Part shown: positions 24,840-34,980 of the stretch, piece by piece | Layout: each line of letters begins with the position of its first letter | Position numbering within the stretch: the first letter of the stretch is position 1 | Assembly: GCA_963556255.1 (NCBI GenBank) | Contig: OY744608.1 | Coordinates: 70,215,377-70,279,376 of the forward strand | Source: Allolobophora icterica | Lineage: Eukaryota > Annelida > Clitellata > Crassiclitellata > Lumbricidae | Reading direction: 5' to 3' | Length of the DNA stretch: 64,000 nt | The notes under the pieces: generated by a model | Seen by the model: the letters and a program-made list of their open reading frames with translations, nothing else | Database searches by the model: none | What the model was told of the DNA's origin: nothing | Program-made: the position numbers and the translations under genes

Positions 24840-25262
24840 GGGTAACGTAGTTGAATAGCTTCCAAATGTCACACGCAGTCCTTTTTCCATGGCCAGCAAC
24901 GAATGATACTGTCACATCCGCTAAATGCGTGTAGGAAGGGCAAGGCTATGCTCTTCTCTTTTGTCCAAGGTCAAGTGCCATCTCATGGGTTGGTAGTTAC
25001 CTCGAGCTTTGCCTGAGGAAAAGCGAACTCACAGTTCGTTAATACTGTGCTGAGCTGCTCAACTGCTGCTATGGCTAACACCAACAAGATACCAAGTACA
25101 ATGTGTACATATTCATCCTATACCACATCTACCCTATGCACTTGCTCCAGCTGTGTTGTGATGTAGGGCAAGAAAATATGGGAGGCATAATCTAAGAAGG
25201 TGCCTGCAGTGTCAGGCTTCAGCAGGTTGATTATGGCTGCTTCAATCAGGAAAACACCACCA
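24840..25262 (-). pseudogene. Decayed member of an uncharacterised metazoan repeat-borne protein family (3' part)
   Basis: On the minus strand, 25262-25118 reads VFLIEAAIINLLKP, then TFLDYASHIFLPYI, then VHRVDVV followed by an in-frame TAG and DEY. A second block at about 24915-24840 reads TVSFVAGHGKRTACDIWK. Both blocks recall a large uncharacterised family in invertebrates and fish with DGAAIV..TFxxYA..FLPYI and GCDTVSFFAGRGKKTAW motifs. This recognition is from memory and untested. The segment between the blocks is too short, so it is internally deleted. The upstream coding part lies at 29769-29858, beyond a hAT insertion. Non-functional. Confidence 0.5.
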
Positions 25263-25446
25263 ACAGTCAATGTTCCCTCTAAGCTGCGCGCGTGCGCGCG
25301 CGCGCACGGCATTTCAAACTAGCGCGCACAACATTTTCCTCATAGCGCACAAATTTCTAATTTTTATTTTCAAAGCTAAATTTTGCCTATTGTTCCAGCT
25401 GATGACATATCCCTCAGAAGGTTTCGCTACCTTGGCCTACACTCAA

Positions 25447-27827
25447 GGTCTCGGGGGTGCAAATGCACCCCAATGTATTCTCGATGTATTTGAATCAATC
25501 GAATCATATAATACTATAAATAATTGGAGCACAGACAAAGTAGTTTTATTCAAGTAAATTCTAAGACAATTTATTACGTCATATGACGTCATGACATGGC
25601 GTCAAAGCAACATGTCGAAAAATGTACACTTTTACAGCACAACTATTTGAAAGTTTTCTGTACAACACAATTGTAACACTGATTAGTGTAAGGCCTACAG
25701 ATGAGAAAGCAATATTGCAAGATATCCAATAAGTTTTCCTTATCTACTTTGCACACTCATGCACAGCCTGTGCAAAGTGCGACTAAATGGTCTGCGCAAG
25801 CAAATGAACCACACCTATGACACGTAGTACGCGATTTCTTGTCTTTACTGCGGTCACACAGAATGCAACGACCCTGCTTTCTCTTCCTCACAGCATTGTC
25901 TGCACCGCCATGGCCATTGTTCTGCTCTTCATAATTGTTTTGTGTCGCATCATCTCGAGCATCGCCTTGTGATTCATGCTGTTGTTCAATGCATTCATGA
26001 ATTGTGGTTTTGAGCATGAGTGACAATCCAGGAATACTCAGTCTGGATGTTAGATGGTTATAGACCAAATCTTTTCCAAGCTGTTTCAGGAAAAGTCTTC
26101 GACGATGTGTTTTCTTTGCATTCCACTGGGGATTCACATGACTCCAGATAATGAAGGGGTTGACTGCAGAGACATCCAGGATATTGTAAAACAACACCAT
26201 TGGCCACCTGCGAGACTTTCGCTTAGTGGAGTAAGTTTCAACCATTTGATCCAATGTGTCCACACCCCCTTTGAACGATTGTAATCGAGTATGATCTCCG
26301 GCTTCTTATCTTCACGGTTGGATATCTGAGCATCTTTATGCATGCTGCTTAGCAGGATACCACTCTTGCCTTTCTTGGGGACATACGAAACTAGAGTCAG
26401 ATTTTCCTGATGGCCAAATAGAGTGTCATTGACAACCCTGTCGTGATTTGGTAAAAACTCCACTGAAATGTCACTCTTATTCTTTCTCAGAGTTCCAACT
26501 AGACTTAGCTTCTTGGACAGCAGATGTCTTGCAAGTGGCACTGAAGTGAAGAAATTATCCATTGTCACATTCCTTCCAGACTATTTGATGACTTCAGTCA
26601 AGTCCCGGACTACACGCTCTCCTTGATTCTTTTCCGGTGGTTCACCAGCTCGTTTACCAGTGTAAACTTGCATGTTCAACGCAAAGCTTGTACTCGAGTC
26701 GCAAAGTGCCCATAATTTAATCCCGTACTTTGCAGGTTTTGATTTCATGTACTGTCGAAAGGGACAATGACCTCTGAAGCCCACAAGCTGTTCATCCACA
26801 GTGACGTTTTCATATGGAATGAAACTCTGTGAGAGTGTGGCTACCCACGATTCAAATACGTCACGTATTGGCGCCAGTCTATCTCTTCTGTTTCGCCCAA
26901 GTCCCGTTTCTCTGGTTTCTTTGTCATCAAAACGAAGAATTTTAAATAATATGGCCTTGAAACGCTTGAGAGACATAACGGCTCGGAATATCTTGCGTCC
27001 ATCCATAGGATTCCACAATTCTTCAACAGATTCCCCATTACTTCTGTAAACACCTGCAAGATACAGCAGGCCCATGTACGCATGGAACTCATCTTCGCCA
27101 ATAGGGGTCCACTCATCACCAAACACTCGAGCACCTTCCTTATTAGACATTTTCAATATGGTGCGTGAAATATGCTTTGTTATGTGTAATTCCAGCGTTG
27201 AAATCATTGTGTCTGCATTCCTTCGAGCGTATCCGGTTGGTCCAGGTACCTGTTTCATCACATTTCGACTGGGTTGACGTCCGGTTGACACATAAGGAGT
27301 CTTCAGCCAAACTTCTTTTCCATTTTTTGACTCGTACAGATGAGTTGCAATCAAATCCAGTTCGTCATCGAGGGAGGCTTGACGAAACACAGGCTGTGTT
27401 CCTGCTATATCCTCATCTGAATCTTGCGAGGATCCATCATCGGCCCGCTGCAGCTGCTCCGTGTCACTAACGTTGTCTTCGGAAGAATTTTCTTCACCAC
27501 AGCTGTCATTATCGGTATTCTTTTCCCGAACTACAGTGCACTTTGTCTGAGAATCATCACTAAAACTATCTTCACCATCCGATTCTGATGACTGACTTTC
27601 TGATTCTAATATAAGCTTCCTTGCCTGTTCTGCGGTAAAAATTCGAATATTATCTTTTTTTATAGTCGCCATTGTTGTTATCTCTTATAAATATACGCAC
27701 TTCCTGTCTGGCAACAAAGAATATGTAATCTAAGAAAGGAGTCCATAGATATAAAAATGCCAAGTTAGATAATTGACTTATAAATGCCGCAATATAACAC
27801 ATGGGGTGCATTTACACCCCGAGGACC
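25447..27827 (-). mobile_element. piggyBac-like element nested in the hAT element
   Basis: Inverted subterminal blocks bracket the transposase remnant. The left block is at 25447-25475 (GGTCTCGG then GGGGTGCAAATGCACCCC) and the right at 27799-27827 (GGGGTGCATTTACACCCC then CGAGGACC). They are clear inverted relatives. The exact ends are not resolved: a TTAA lies at 27889-27892 on the right, but I could not find the expected TTAA on the left. A third GGGGTGCAAATGCACCCC lies at 27982-27999. Confidence 0.7.
25757..27672 (-). pseudogene. piggyBac-like transposase, broken
   Basis: The ATG at 27672 opens an acidic N-terminal region (residues about 25-110), followed by the piggyBac DDE core. First Asp: V-T-V-D-E-Q-L-V, D293. 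Second Asp: T-M-D-N-F-F, just after an in-frame TAG at 26583-26581. Third Asp: D-Y-N-R-S-K-G near 26280. A one-base loss in the C-run (plus strand) at 26265-26269 shifts the frame. The C-terminal part, 26263-25757, ends in a cysteine-rich zinc domain (C-x2-C, C-x2-C, C-x3-H, C-x2-C pattern) as in piggyBac transposases. All three catalytic Asp are intact; only one stop and one frameshift break it, implying recent inactivation or sequencing error at the homopolymer. Confidence 0.9.
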
Positions 27828-28481
27828 GCAATGTATAAACCTCAAAATTATCAGAAATGTTGAGGGGTACAATTATGGGCAAATATGGTTAAGTGCATCC
27901 TCATAAATAAGGAAAAGTCATAAAATGTAGGCGTCATACCATGAGTCCTTCTGGGCGAAACAAAGGAACAAAGTGTGACTAGGGGTGCAAATGCACCCCA
28001 AGAACGGCACAGGGATATCTAGCCTACGATGTTCAAAAGGCCAAACAAGGCTTGTGTTAAGAAATGTTTGTAGATCTCGGCCTCTCTGAACTGTATAGAA
28101 CGGACGCTTCATGATAGGACCTAATTGATACAGACGGCAACAGGTGTATTAGTATGTGTGGGGTCTGTCTAAGTCACCCGATGTGTCAGAGTAGTGGACC
28201 CACAGAAGAAGCCATACTCAGTTGTACACACCAATATGCAGCCAGGCATGATTCGGAAGCTTACAACAGCTGCATGCCTTCTACGGCAGATCACTCATCT
28301 CTGACCCATGACCGAGGGTGTTCGAAATAATACCTGCCTTGTTCGTCTCTCTTTCGCTGTCTCATTCGCTCTCTCTGGTTTCTCTCACTCTATCTCTGTA
28401 GCAGCCTGTCTCTTTCTACAAAGCCATGTGACCTGTACACACTACATATGACTGCAGATTTCCAGAAGATGAAATACTCGA

Positions 28482-28798
28482 ATGGAAAGTGAGCTATGCC
28501 TGTTGGCAGACACACAAAGTTATGATTTTGGGCAAACCGAGATTGCTAGATTAGCAGTGAAATACTGTAAACTACTTGACAAAACTGGCGACGAATACGA
28601 GAAGCAGGCTTGCAAGCAGTGTCGTGACTTTAAATACATTGCAATCGAAAACTTTAAGGTAGGAATTTTCAAGATATTTGCCGATTCATCTAGCATGCAG
28701 TGTGAACGTAGCTTCAGCCTTATGAATGCAAAGAAGACAAAATGCGTAATGGACTTCAGTTTGACCGCCTGGACTGTGTAGGCCCTAATCAGAATTAA
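28482..28798 (+). pseudogene. hAT transposase C-terminal (dimerisation) domain remnant
   Basis: The frame from 28482 contains SSSMQCERSFSLMNAKKTK at about 28686-28742, the conserved hATC box (CERxFSxMNxxKTK). It then leaves frame near 28742-28745. The neighbouring frame continues with RNGLQFDRLDCV to a TAA at 28796-28798, as expected for hAT. No upstream RNase-H-like core was found inside the element, so this is an internally deleted copy. Confidence 0.75.
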
Positions 28799-29745
28799 GA
28801 TATTTATTCTGGTCAAACAAATTGACCTGGATCATGTGTAGGCTATGCTCTTTAGCAATCTCACAAAGACAGACGCGAGAAAATCTAAGCTTAATTTTTG
28901 GGCCTCTTTATAACCTGCCCTACGTGGATTTTATAGCCTTTTACGGACGTGAAGAAATTGCTTAGAAAGCAACTTGAACCATGTACACGCTGGTAATGCA
29001 ATCGTAGAAAGTAGTATTGTTAATCGATTAATCTTACTTAATTGCTATGTTGATTGGCGTCATCGGATGTTTGACCGGGCATATGGGCACACAACTTGAA
29101 GAAGTTGTGCTTGTCAATTAAGCTTACATTTGTTCATGTAATCATGAATTTGAAATGTGCCTACAGGTTATATGTAGGCCTAATTCCGTAATAATTATAT
29201 ACAATTTATTTGTATTACAATGTTGTCCCATTCACATAAATGCTACTTACTTACTTCAACTTGACCTTAGCCTTTTTCGTTTTATATGATGCGATTTTCT
29301 AGGCTTTTAATGTAAGTCTTATGGTGAAAATGGAGGAACAATCCTTTCTACACGCCTTTGCTACCCCAAATGCCCACCACGCCCACGCCTCCTTCACGAG
29401 GTAACCCCACTAGGGACAAAGAGCGCAGTGGACGACCGAGTCCTCGCCGGTATAATCGAATCCCGCGAGATTAGGAGTCTGAAAGAAGGACGATGGAGGA
29501 TATCAACGCAGGAGATAGTGTCTCAGTAAAAACACCGATGGAAAGGCAACGAGAAACCACCTCCCTAACCTCCTGGAGTCGCATTTAGCCATTCGAAGTT
29601 AGAGCCTGCCCAGGGGCAGAGAACTTGAACAGGTGTAGGCCTACCACCTTGCACGTACTGTACGTACAATATATTTAGTAGGCTTTAAAGATCACAAAAT
29701 TTTACTGCTCACGCGGCAGGCCAAAGCGCGCACGGCGGAAAAAAA
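28799..29745. other. hAT interior, non-coding
   Basis: Between the transposase remnant and the right terminal repeat I see no further coding sequence. A GC-richer block at about 29390-29640 looks like part of another repeat but cannot be named. Confidence 0.4.
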
Positions 29746-29768
29746 TTAGAGGGAACATTGCCAACAGT

Positions 29769-29858
29769 ATGTACACCCAGTGTGAGGCCTGACTGGATAA
29801 CTGGGATGGTATCTTCTGTTGAAGTATGTGCTATGGAGCTGCCAAAGGTACTGCGGCA
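29769..29858 (-). pseudogene. Upstream part of the hAT-split pseudogene
   Basis: Thirty codons on the minus strand (ending SSIAHTSTEDTIPVIQSGL then TLGVH) lead directly through the target duplication into the frame at 25262-25118. A TGA lies upstream at 29861-29859. This is the other side of the insertion and supports the hAT boundaries. Confidence 0.6.
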
Positions 29859-29959
29859 TCACCAAAATGATTGCTGTGAACTTACTGATGAGACGATTAC
29901 AAAATTCCCTAAACCTAGGCACAAAATCTTGGGAAATCTAGGTCATCCATTCAGATCTG

Positions 29960-30400
29960 CTAATCAACCTGGCGGCCACAAGACGCTGCAATATTACACT
30001 AAATTACACTGAATTACACTAAATTAGTACGTTCGAATTAGACACCATTCATTGTAGACTTCATATATAGTTGGCCGTCGCGACGCTTCAGCTGATTCTA
30101 CATTCCTCATCGGTGTCGTGTACCCTAAAGGCATTTCTGTTTCCTTGGGGCTTGTGCTGAGAGCGCCTCTGAATAGTTATTCTGCGAAACGCTTTATAAA
30201 TTTCTAGATACAATACAATACAATACAATACAATATTAAATGGAACGAGAAGGTCTCAGTTAACGCTCCTTGTGGCCACAAGATGTCGCTAAACGCTGAA
30301 TAACACTAAATTAATAAGTTCAGATTAGACACCATTTATTTTTTGTTTCATTCGACTATATAATCACTTGGATGAACCGTTTGGACCAAATCACTTTCAC
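29960..30400 (+). repeat. Dispersed TTAGACACC repeats plus L2-like 3' end
   Basis: Two copies of the dispersed repeat (left boxes at 29972 and 30272, TTAGACACC at 30038 and 30325) flank a LINE 3' end at about 30120-30236. That end reads CAGAGGCGCTC-type sequence, TTTATAAATTTCTAGATACA, and an (ATACA)n tail. The LINE end closely resembles the one at 41540-41645. Confidence 0.6.
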
Positions 30401-30507
30401 TTCTTGTTGCATTCACTAAATATATAATAATGAAAATATAAAATATTATAATTAGGATTGCAATTTTAATTTCATTATAATCACTACTGGTGTTATTATT
30501 ACGGCTA

Positions 30508-30600
30508 CTATAACTATACGAGAGAGAGAAACAGACAGACAGAGACAGACAGAGACAGACAGAGACAGAGACAGAGACAGACAGAGACAGACAGAACCGA
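30508..30600. repeat. CAGA/GAGACA microsatellite
   Basis: An imperfect (ACAG)n and (AGAC)n tract. Confidence 0.9.
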
Positions 30601-30646
30601 GCAAGTAGGGTCCCGCGCAGTATCATGGGAAGAGAGTTTCATAGAG

Positions 30647-30730
30647 CAGCGTTTCCCAAACTTTTTTGGCTAGGGAACCCTTCTTATCCTTTTATATTAT
30701 GGCGGAACCGCAACCTGAACTAAACATATT
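30647..30730. mobile_element. hAT-type left end, unpaired
   Basis: CAGCGTTTCCCAAACTTTTT followed by GGCTAGGGAACCC is a typical hAT terminal sequence of the Charlie type. I found no matching inverted end or 8-bp duplication nearby, so this is a one-sided fragment or a truncated element. Confidence 0.45.
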
Positions 30731-31427
30731 GAGGCATACGTAGCGCCGGGGAAGCAAACTAATATAGGCCTAACTAAATACACACCCATATAAGCGGTTT
30801 TAAAAAAACAATTTATTTTCTCTTATATCAAATGTTAAAGTGTACAGTTTTTAAGACCAAGGTTTATGGAGCACTATATTGGGAGTACATGAAGTTTAAA
30901 TACGTGTACAGTGATTTTTTTCGTGACAATTGTTTATAATGTGCTTTAATGTAGAAAGCTAGATTCTTATGTCAGCTTAAATGGCAGAAGCAAGCAAATT
31001 GCACATTTCACGACAGTGGGGTATTCTATAATAAACCCGATCCAGAAATTGATTCTTGAAAGTTCAGTGAAAGTCTGCTACGCTTGCGAGTCTGACATTA
31101 TCTCAATAAGAAGTTCATAATCTTTAACAAAAGTGTGCTGGTTTTCGGCTACTTTAATGGGTTTCGAATCCAATCAATACCAACCTTCGTGGGAGGAAAG
31201 TATTTAACCAAATTCGTTTCCAGGTCCTGAATATGATCTGCAATTTAAGCGAATGCTTTGGTCGAGAACACAATCCATTGAAACTAAAGCTGTACTTTTC
31301 TTAAAACTTCGGCGTTAAATCATGTTCGGATTCGTTCGTCGAGGTACCGGTAACGATAACAAAGATGGCTACGTCCCTATTCAGACCTACAGCTCTGACT
31401 TACATATATATATAAGCTTACATTACG

Positions 31428-31464
<37 letters not shown>

Positions 31465-31560
31465 AAAATTTGAGGTACACCTGACGAAGTTTTTTTGTTT
31501 ATATTCGTTTAATGAAACAACAGACATAACGCTGTAGGTGTACAAGGAAGTGAATTAAAA
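30731..31560. other. Non-coding flank
   Basis: AT-rich, with (AT)n at 31429-31460. The 3' end of the non-LTR element lies near 31556, where AATTGTTAATTGTTAA forms a short repeat tail on the complementary strand. No gene was seen. Confidence 0.4.
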
Positions 31561-31581
31561 TTGTTAATTGTTAATAATAGC

Positions 31582-34500
31582 TTAGTAAGAGTTAGAAAAT
31601 AACATTCTAGATATGAAGTTTCGAGAGTCTTTATCTGGTAGATTAAAATTGTGAGGACGATTTCTTAGGGAGTAAGGAGTAATATGGTTGGTTGGGAATA
31701 AACATCTGATTGAGTGATTTTCATTGAGTAAAGCTGCTTTAAATAAGGCCATTTCGGCTTTGAGCACAAGCTCAGCTATGGAGGGAGAGATAGTTTGAAC
31801 ATATCCAAATCGTTTGAGTTTGTTCAGGAATTGTTCAAGGCGCAATTTATCCTTGCCACTTATAAGGCCCCACCAGGCTGGAGAAGCATATAAGGTTCTA
31901 GATACGATTGTTGCATTAGTGATGAGATGTAGTGAGTCTTGAGATGCTCCATGATTCTTGATAGTTCTTAGTGCAAAAAAGGAGGAGGTTCCACTTTTTA
32001 TCAGTTGATTGATGTGCTCAGTGACTGTTAATTTTTCTCCGATGGTGACTCCGAGAATCTTGATTGATGTTGACCGTTTAACTCCTGTGATTGAAGGGTT
32101 GTCAGAAAGTGAGGGTTGGTTGCGTTTGATGATAGCCATTTCCCGAGTTTTATCAGGATTGATTTTCAGGTTCTTTGTTTCAGACCAATTGTAAATATGT
32201 TGGATTTCATCATTGGCTGTATTTAATGAATTGGATCCAATTAATAAGTATGTATCATCAGCATATTTGGATAGACGATTTTGATGGTGAATAGGATGGA
32301 GATCAGAGATACAGACAATAAATCCAGTGGGGCCGAAAACTGATCCCTGTACAACACTGGCATTAATTGAGATGATGATGGATTTGGTTCCATTAAAAAT
32401 GGTATAGTGGTTCCTGTCTTGGAGATAGTTAATTAACCAGTTATATATATTGTCTGGAAGGGAAAGTGAAGCTAGTAAGTGTGCAATGGCAGAGTGACTG
32501 ACAGAATCAAAAGCTTTAGAAAAATCCATTGAGATCATGATAACATATTTATTATTTTTGAGAAGGTCTGTTGCATGATGTATGATAGAGGTTATTGCTG
32601 CAGTGGTAGAACCAGTAGGTTTAAATGCAAATTGATCATGAAGGGAAATATGTTTTGGCAAGCTTTGAAAACTAGGATAGATAAAGGACTGGACTACTAT
32701 ACGTTCAACAAGTCTAGATAAAACAGAAAGAACGGAAATAGGTCGGAAATCAGAAGGTTTTGTTGGATGAGAGATCTTGGCCTTGGGACGTATGATGGCA
32801 GTTTTCCATTGGCTAGGAACAAAAGATTGAATTAATGATTGGTTGATTAGTTGGGAAAGGACATAGGAATAACCAGGTGCAGTTATTCTAAGAAACCAAG
32901 CAGGAAGGCCATCATGGCCATCTGCAGTATGTTTAAGATGATCTAGTAAATTGAATATTCTAGTTTCTGTTACAAGAGTCTGCTGAGAGGTGGTAGTAGC
33001 TTTAAAGAGGGGAGCTATATAATTAGGATCAGTGGAGGCGTCAGCAAAAAATTTATTTAGATCGTCTGCACTTATTGATGAGGATGTTGAGGGATGGTTT
33101 GGTTTCTTAGTGAGTAGATTTACTTTCTTCCAAAGGGATTGAGGACTTTCTCGAGGGTTGGAATATTTAAGGAATGATGCATTCTTTTTTGAGATGGCTT
33201 TAGCAATCCTAAGAGTTAAAGCTTCGGCTTTCTCATTTTTTCCTTTCCGCATGAGTCGGTTTTTAAGTCGAAGCAATCGCTTTATTTCTGGAGTAATGTG
33301 TGGAGGATCTTTAGATGTAATTGTGATGGTTCGAATTGGGTAGTTGAGATTTAATCGATCAGTTGCATCTAGGTAGAAATTGTTCCATACTTCTTGTAGA
33401 TCTGATGAAGAGAGAAGTAGACTTGAATCAAAGTCATCAAAACCTTGTAATGTCAAAGAATGCTGTGAAGGAGATCTTTTCCTGAAAGTTATAGTTGTAT
33501 GTTCCTTTCCTCTGTCTGTGATTGAGTTTCCGGTCGTGGCAATGATTGCTTTGTGATCACTACGAATGGTTGAGGAGATGACTTTTATTTTGAATAGATC
33601 AGGTGTGGAAACCATGAGCTGATCTAGAACGTTACTTCCCCGAGTAGGAATAAAAACAGTTGGAAGTAATCCAGTTAGTTCCATAATTTTATCAATGTTT
33701 AGGCGATTGAAATCACCACCTAAGATAATGAGAGCATTATTATCAGATCGAGAAATGTCTTCTACTGATTTTTCAATCCAAAGAAGAATTGAATTGAGTT
33801 GGTATATTGGTTTGGGTGGGTGGTAAAGTGCTCCGATGAAAATTTTTTTATCTTCAACAACAGATTTAACCCAGAGAAGTTCAATTTCGGTAGGGAGATC
33901 TTTGATATGGTGTTGTGTAGCAGATATTGAATCTCGAATATATATTGCAACTCCGCCTTTTGTTCTTCTTTTTCGGTCCCTTCGAAAAGTTTGGTAGCCT
34001 TGGATTTTACAAATGTCTTCAAGGTGATGAGTTTTAAGATGAGTTTCAGAGATTATCGCAAAGTCGAGATTGTATCCAAAAAGTTCAGCGCTTAAATGGT
34101 CAAGCGCATCTTTTTTGGCAATAGAACTGGCGTTGATTACCATTCCGCTGAATGGTGATGGAAAATCGGTTTTAGGTAAAGACTTAGGAGATGAAACAAA
34201 CTGATTATGTAGTGGAATTGAAGTGAGGTAGCGGATCTTACATGCAGAGACAGAGGGAGTAGATCTGGGTGAGCGTCGAGATTTGATGGTGTAAATTTTT
34301 CTCACTTTACGACAGCCTCCTCTGGTTCCTCGAAAATGTAGAATTCCATTTCGTTTTAAAATTCCTAGGAGATTGTAGAGGTTGCAATAAACTCTTAAAA
34401 AGTTATTACTGGGTTTAAGGGTAATCAGTGCTTTTGGGCTGTATTCAAATGGCACAAGTGAAATTGGTGCACTTTTCCTATCGGAGAAGGACATTTCAAA

Positions 34501-34587
34501 GTTTAATGTTACCGTTTTGGTGGAAGTAATCCATAACGTGGAACAAACGAGAAAAATCCAGAGTCCAGAGACAAATTGAAAAGTCAT
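31582..34587 (-). CDS. Non-LTR retrotransposon ORF: AP-type endonuclease plus reverse transcriptase
   Basis: A single uninterrupted 1001-residue frame. Endonuclease about 150-350: catalytic E181 in I-S-E-T-H, D292/N294 in G-G-D-F-N, and S-D-H at 343-345. Reverse transcriptase about 580-830: M-D-F-S-K-A-F-D-S (687-695), V-V-Q-G-S at 745-749, Y-A-D-D at 775-778, and N-P-D-K-T-R-E after it. It copies element RNA at nicked chromosomal DNA. The domain order and motifs fit the jockey/CR1 group of LINEs; the exact clade is not decidable by eye. Oddities: the N-terminal 25 residues are strongly hydrophobic and about 125 more precede the endonuclease, so translation may start further in. No separate ORF1 was found. 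All catalytic motifs are intact, so this may be a recently active copy. Confidence 0.92.
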   Translation of the reverse strand: MTFQFVSGLWIFLVCSTLWITSTKTVTLNFEMSFSDRKSAPISLVPFEYSPKALITLKPSNNFLRVYCNLYNLLGILKRNGILHFRGTRGGCRKVRKIYTIKSRRSPRSTPSVSACKIRYLTSIPLHNQFVSSPKSLPKTDFPSPFSGMVINASSIAKKDALDHLSAELFGYNLDFAIISETHLKTHHLEDICKIQGYQTFRRDRKRRTKGGVAIYIRDSISATQHHIKDLPTEIELLWVKSVVEDKKIFIGALYHPPKPIYQLNSILLWIEKSVEDISRSDNNALIILGGDFNRLNIDKIMELTGLLPTVFIPTRGSNVLDQLMVSTPDLFKIKVISSTIRSDHKAIIATTGNSITDRGKEHTTITFRKRSPSQHSLTLQGFDDFDSSLLLSSSDLQEVWNNFYLDATDRLNLNYPIRTITITSKDPPHITPEIKRLLRLKNRLMRKGKNEKAEALTLRIAKAISKKNASFLKYSNPRESPQSLWKKVNLLTKKPNHPSTSSSISADDLNKFFADASTDPNYIAPLFKATTTSQQTLVTETRIFNLLDHLKHTADGHDGLPAWFLRITAPGYSYVLSQLINQSLIQSFVPSQWKTAIIRPKAKISHPTKPSDFRPISVLSVLSRLVERIVVQSFIYPSFQSLPKHISLHDQFAFKPTGSTTAAITSIIHHATDLLKNNKYVIMISMDFSKAFDSVSHSAIAHLLASLSLPDNIYNWLINYLQDRNHYTIFNGTKSIIISINASVVQGSVFGPTGFIVCISDLHPIHHQNRLSKYADDTYLLIGSNSLNTANDEIQHIYNWSETKNLKINPDKTREMAIIKRNQPSLSDNPSITGVKRSTSIKILGVTIGEKLTVTEHINQLIKSGTSSFFALRTIKNHGASQDSLHLITNATIVSRTLYASPAWWGLISGKDKLRLEQFLNKLKRFGYVQTISPSIAELVLKAEMALFKAALLNENHSIRCLFPTNHITPYSLRNRPHNFNLPDKDSRNFISRMLFSNSY

Positions 34588-34599
34588 ATCAGTTATTTG

Positions 34600-34980
<381 letters not shown>

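Larger units (their letters stand above)
25268..29760. mobile_element. hAT DNA transposon (host of the nested piggyBac)
   Basis: It starts CAATGTTCCCTCTAA at 25268 and ends with the exact complement at 29746-29760. The 8-bp duplication CCAACAGT flanks it at 25260-25267 and 29761-29768. An 8-bp duplication plus ends of the CAxTGTTCCC type is diagnostic of hAT. After the shared 15 bp, both ends carry GCGC-rich sequence. It carries a decayed hAT C-terminal domain (28482-28798). It was inserted into a reading frame: removing it and one duplication copy restores the minus-strand frame at 29858-29769/25262-25118. Its 4493-bp length is inflated by a piggyBac element. Confidence 0.9.

Noticed and set aside
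25268..25318. Alternating GCGC tract as a promoter CpG island
   Set aside because: It is the GC-rich subterminal part of the hAT left end; the right end has related GCGCGC sequence.
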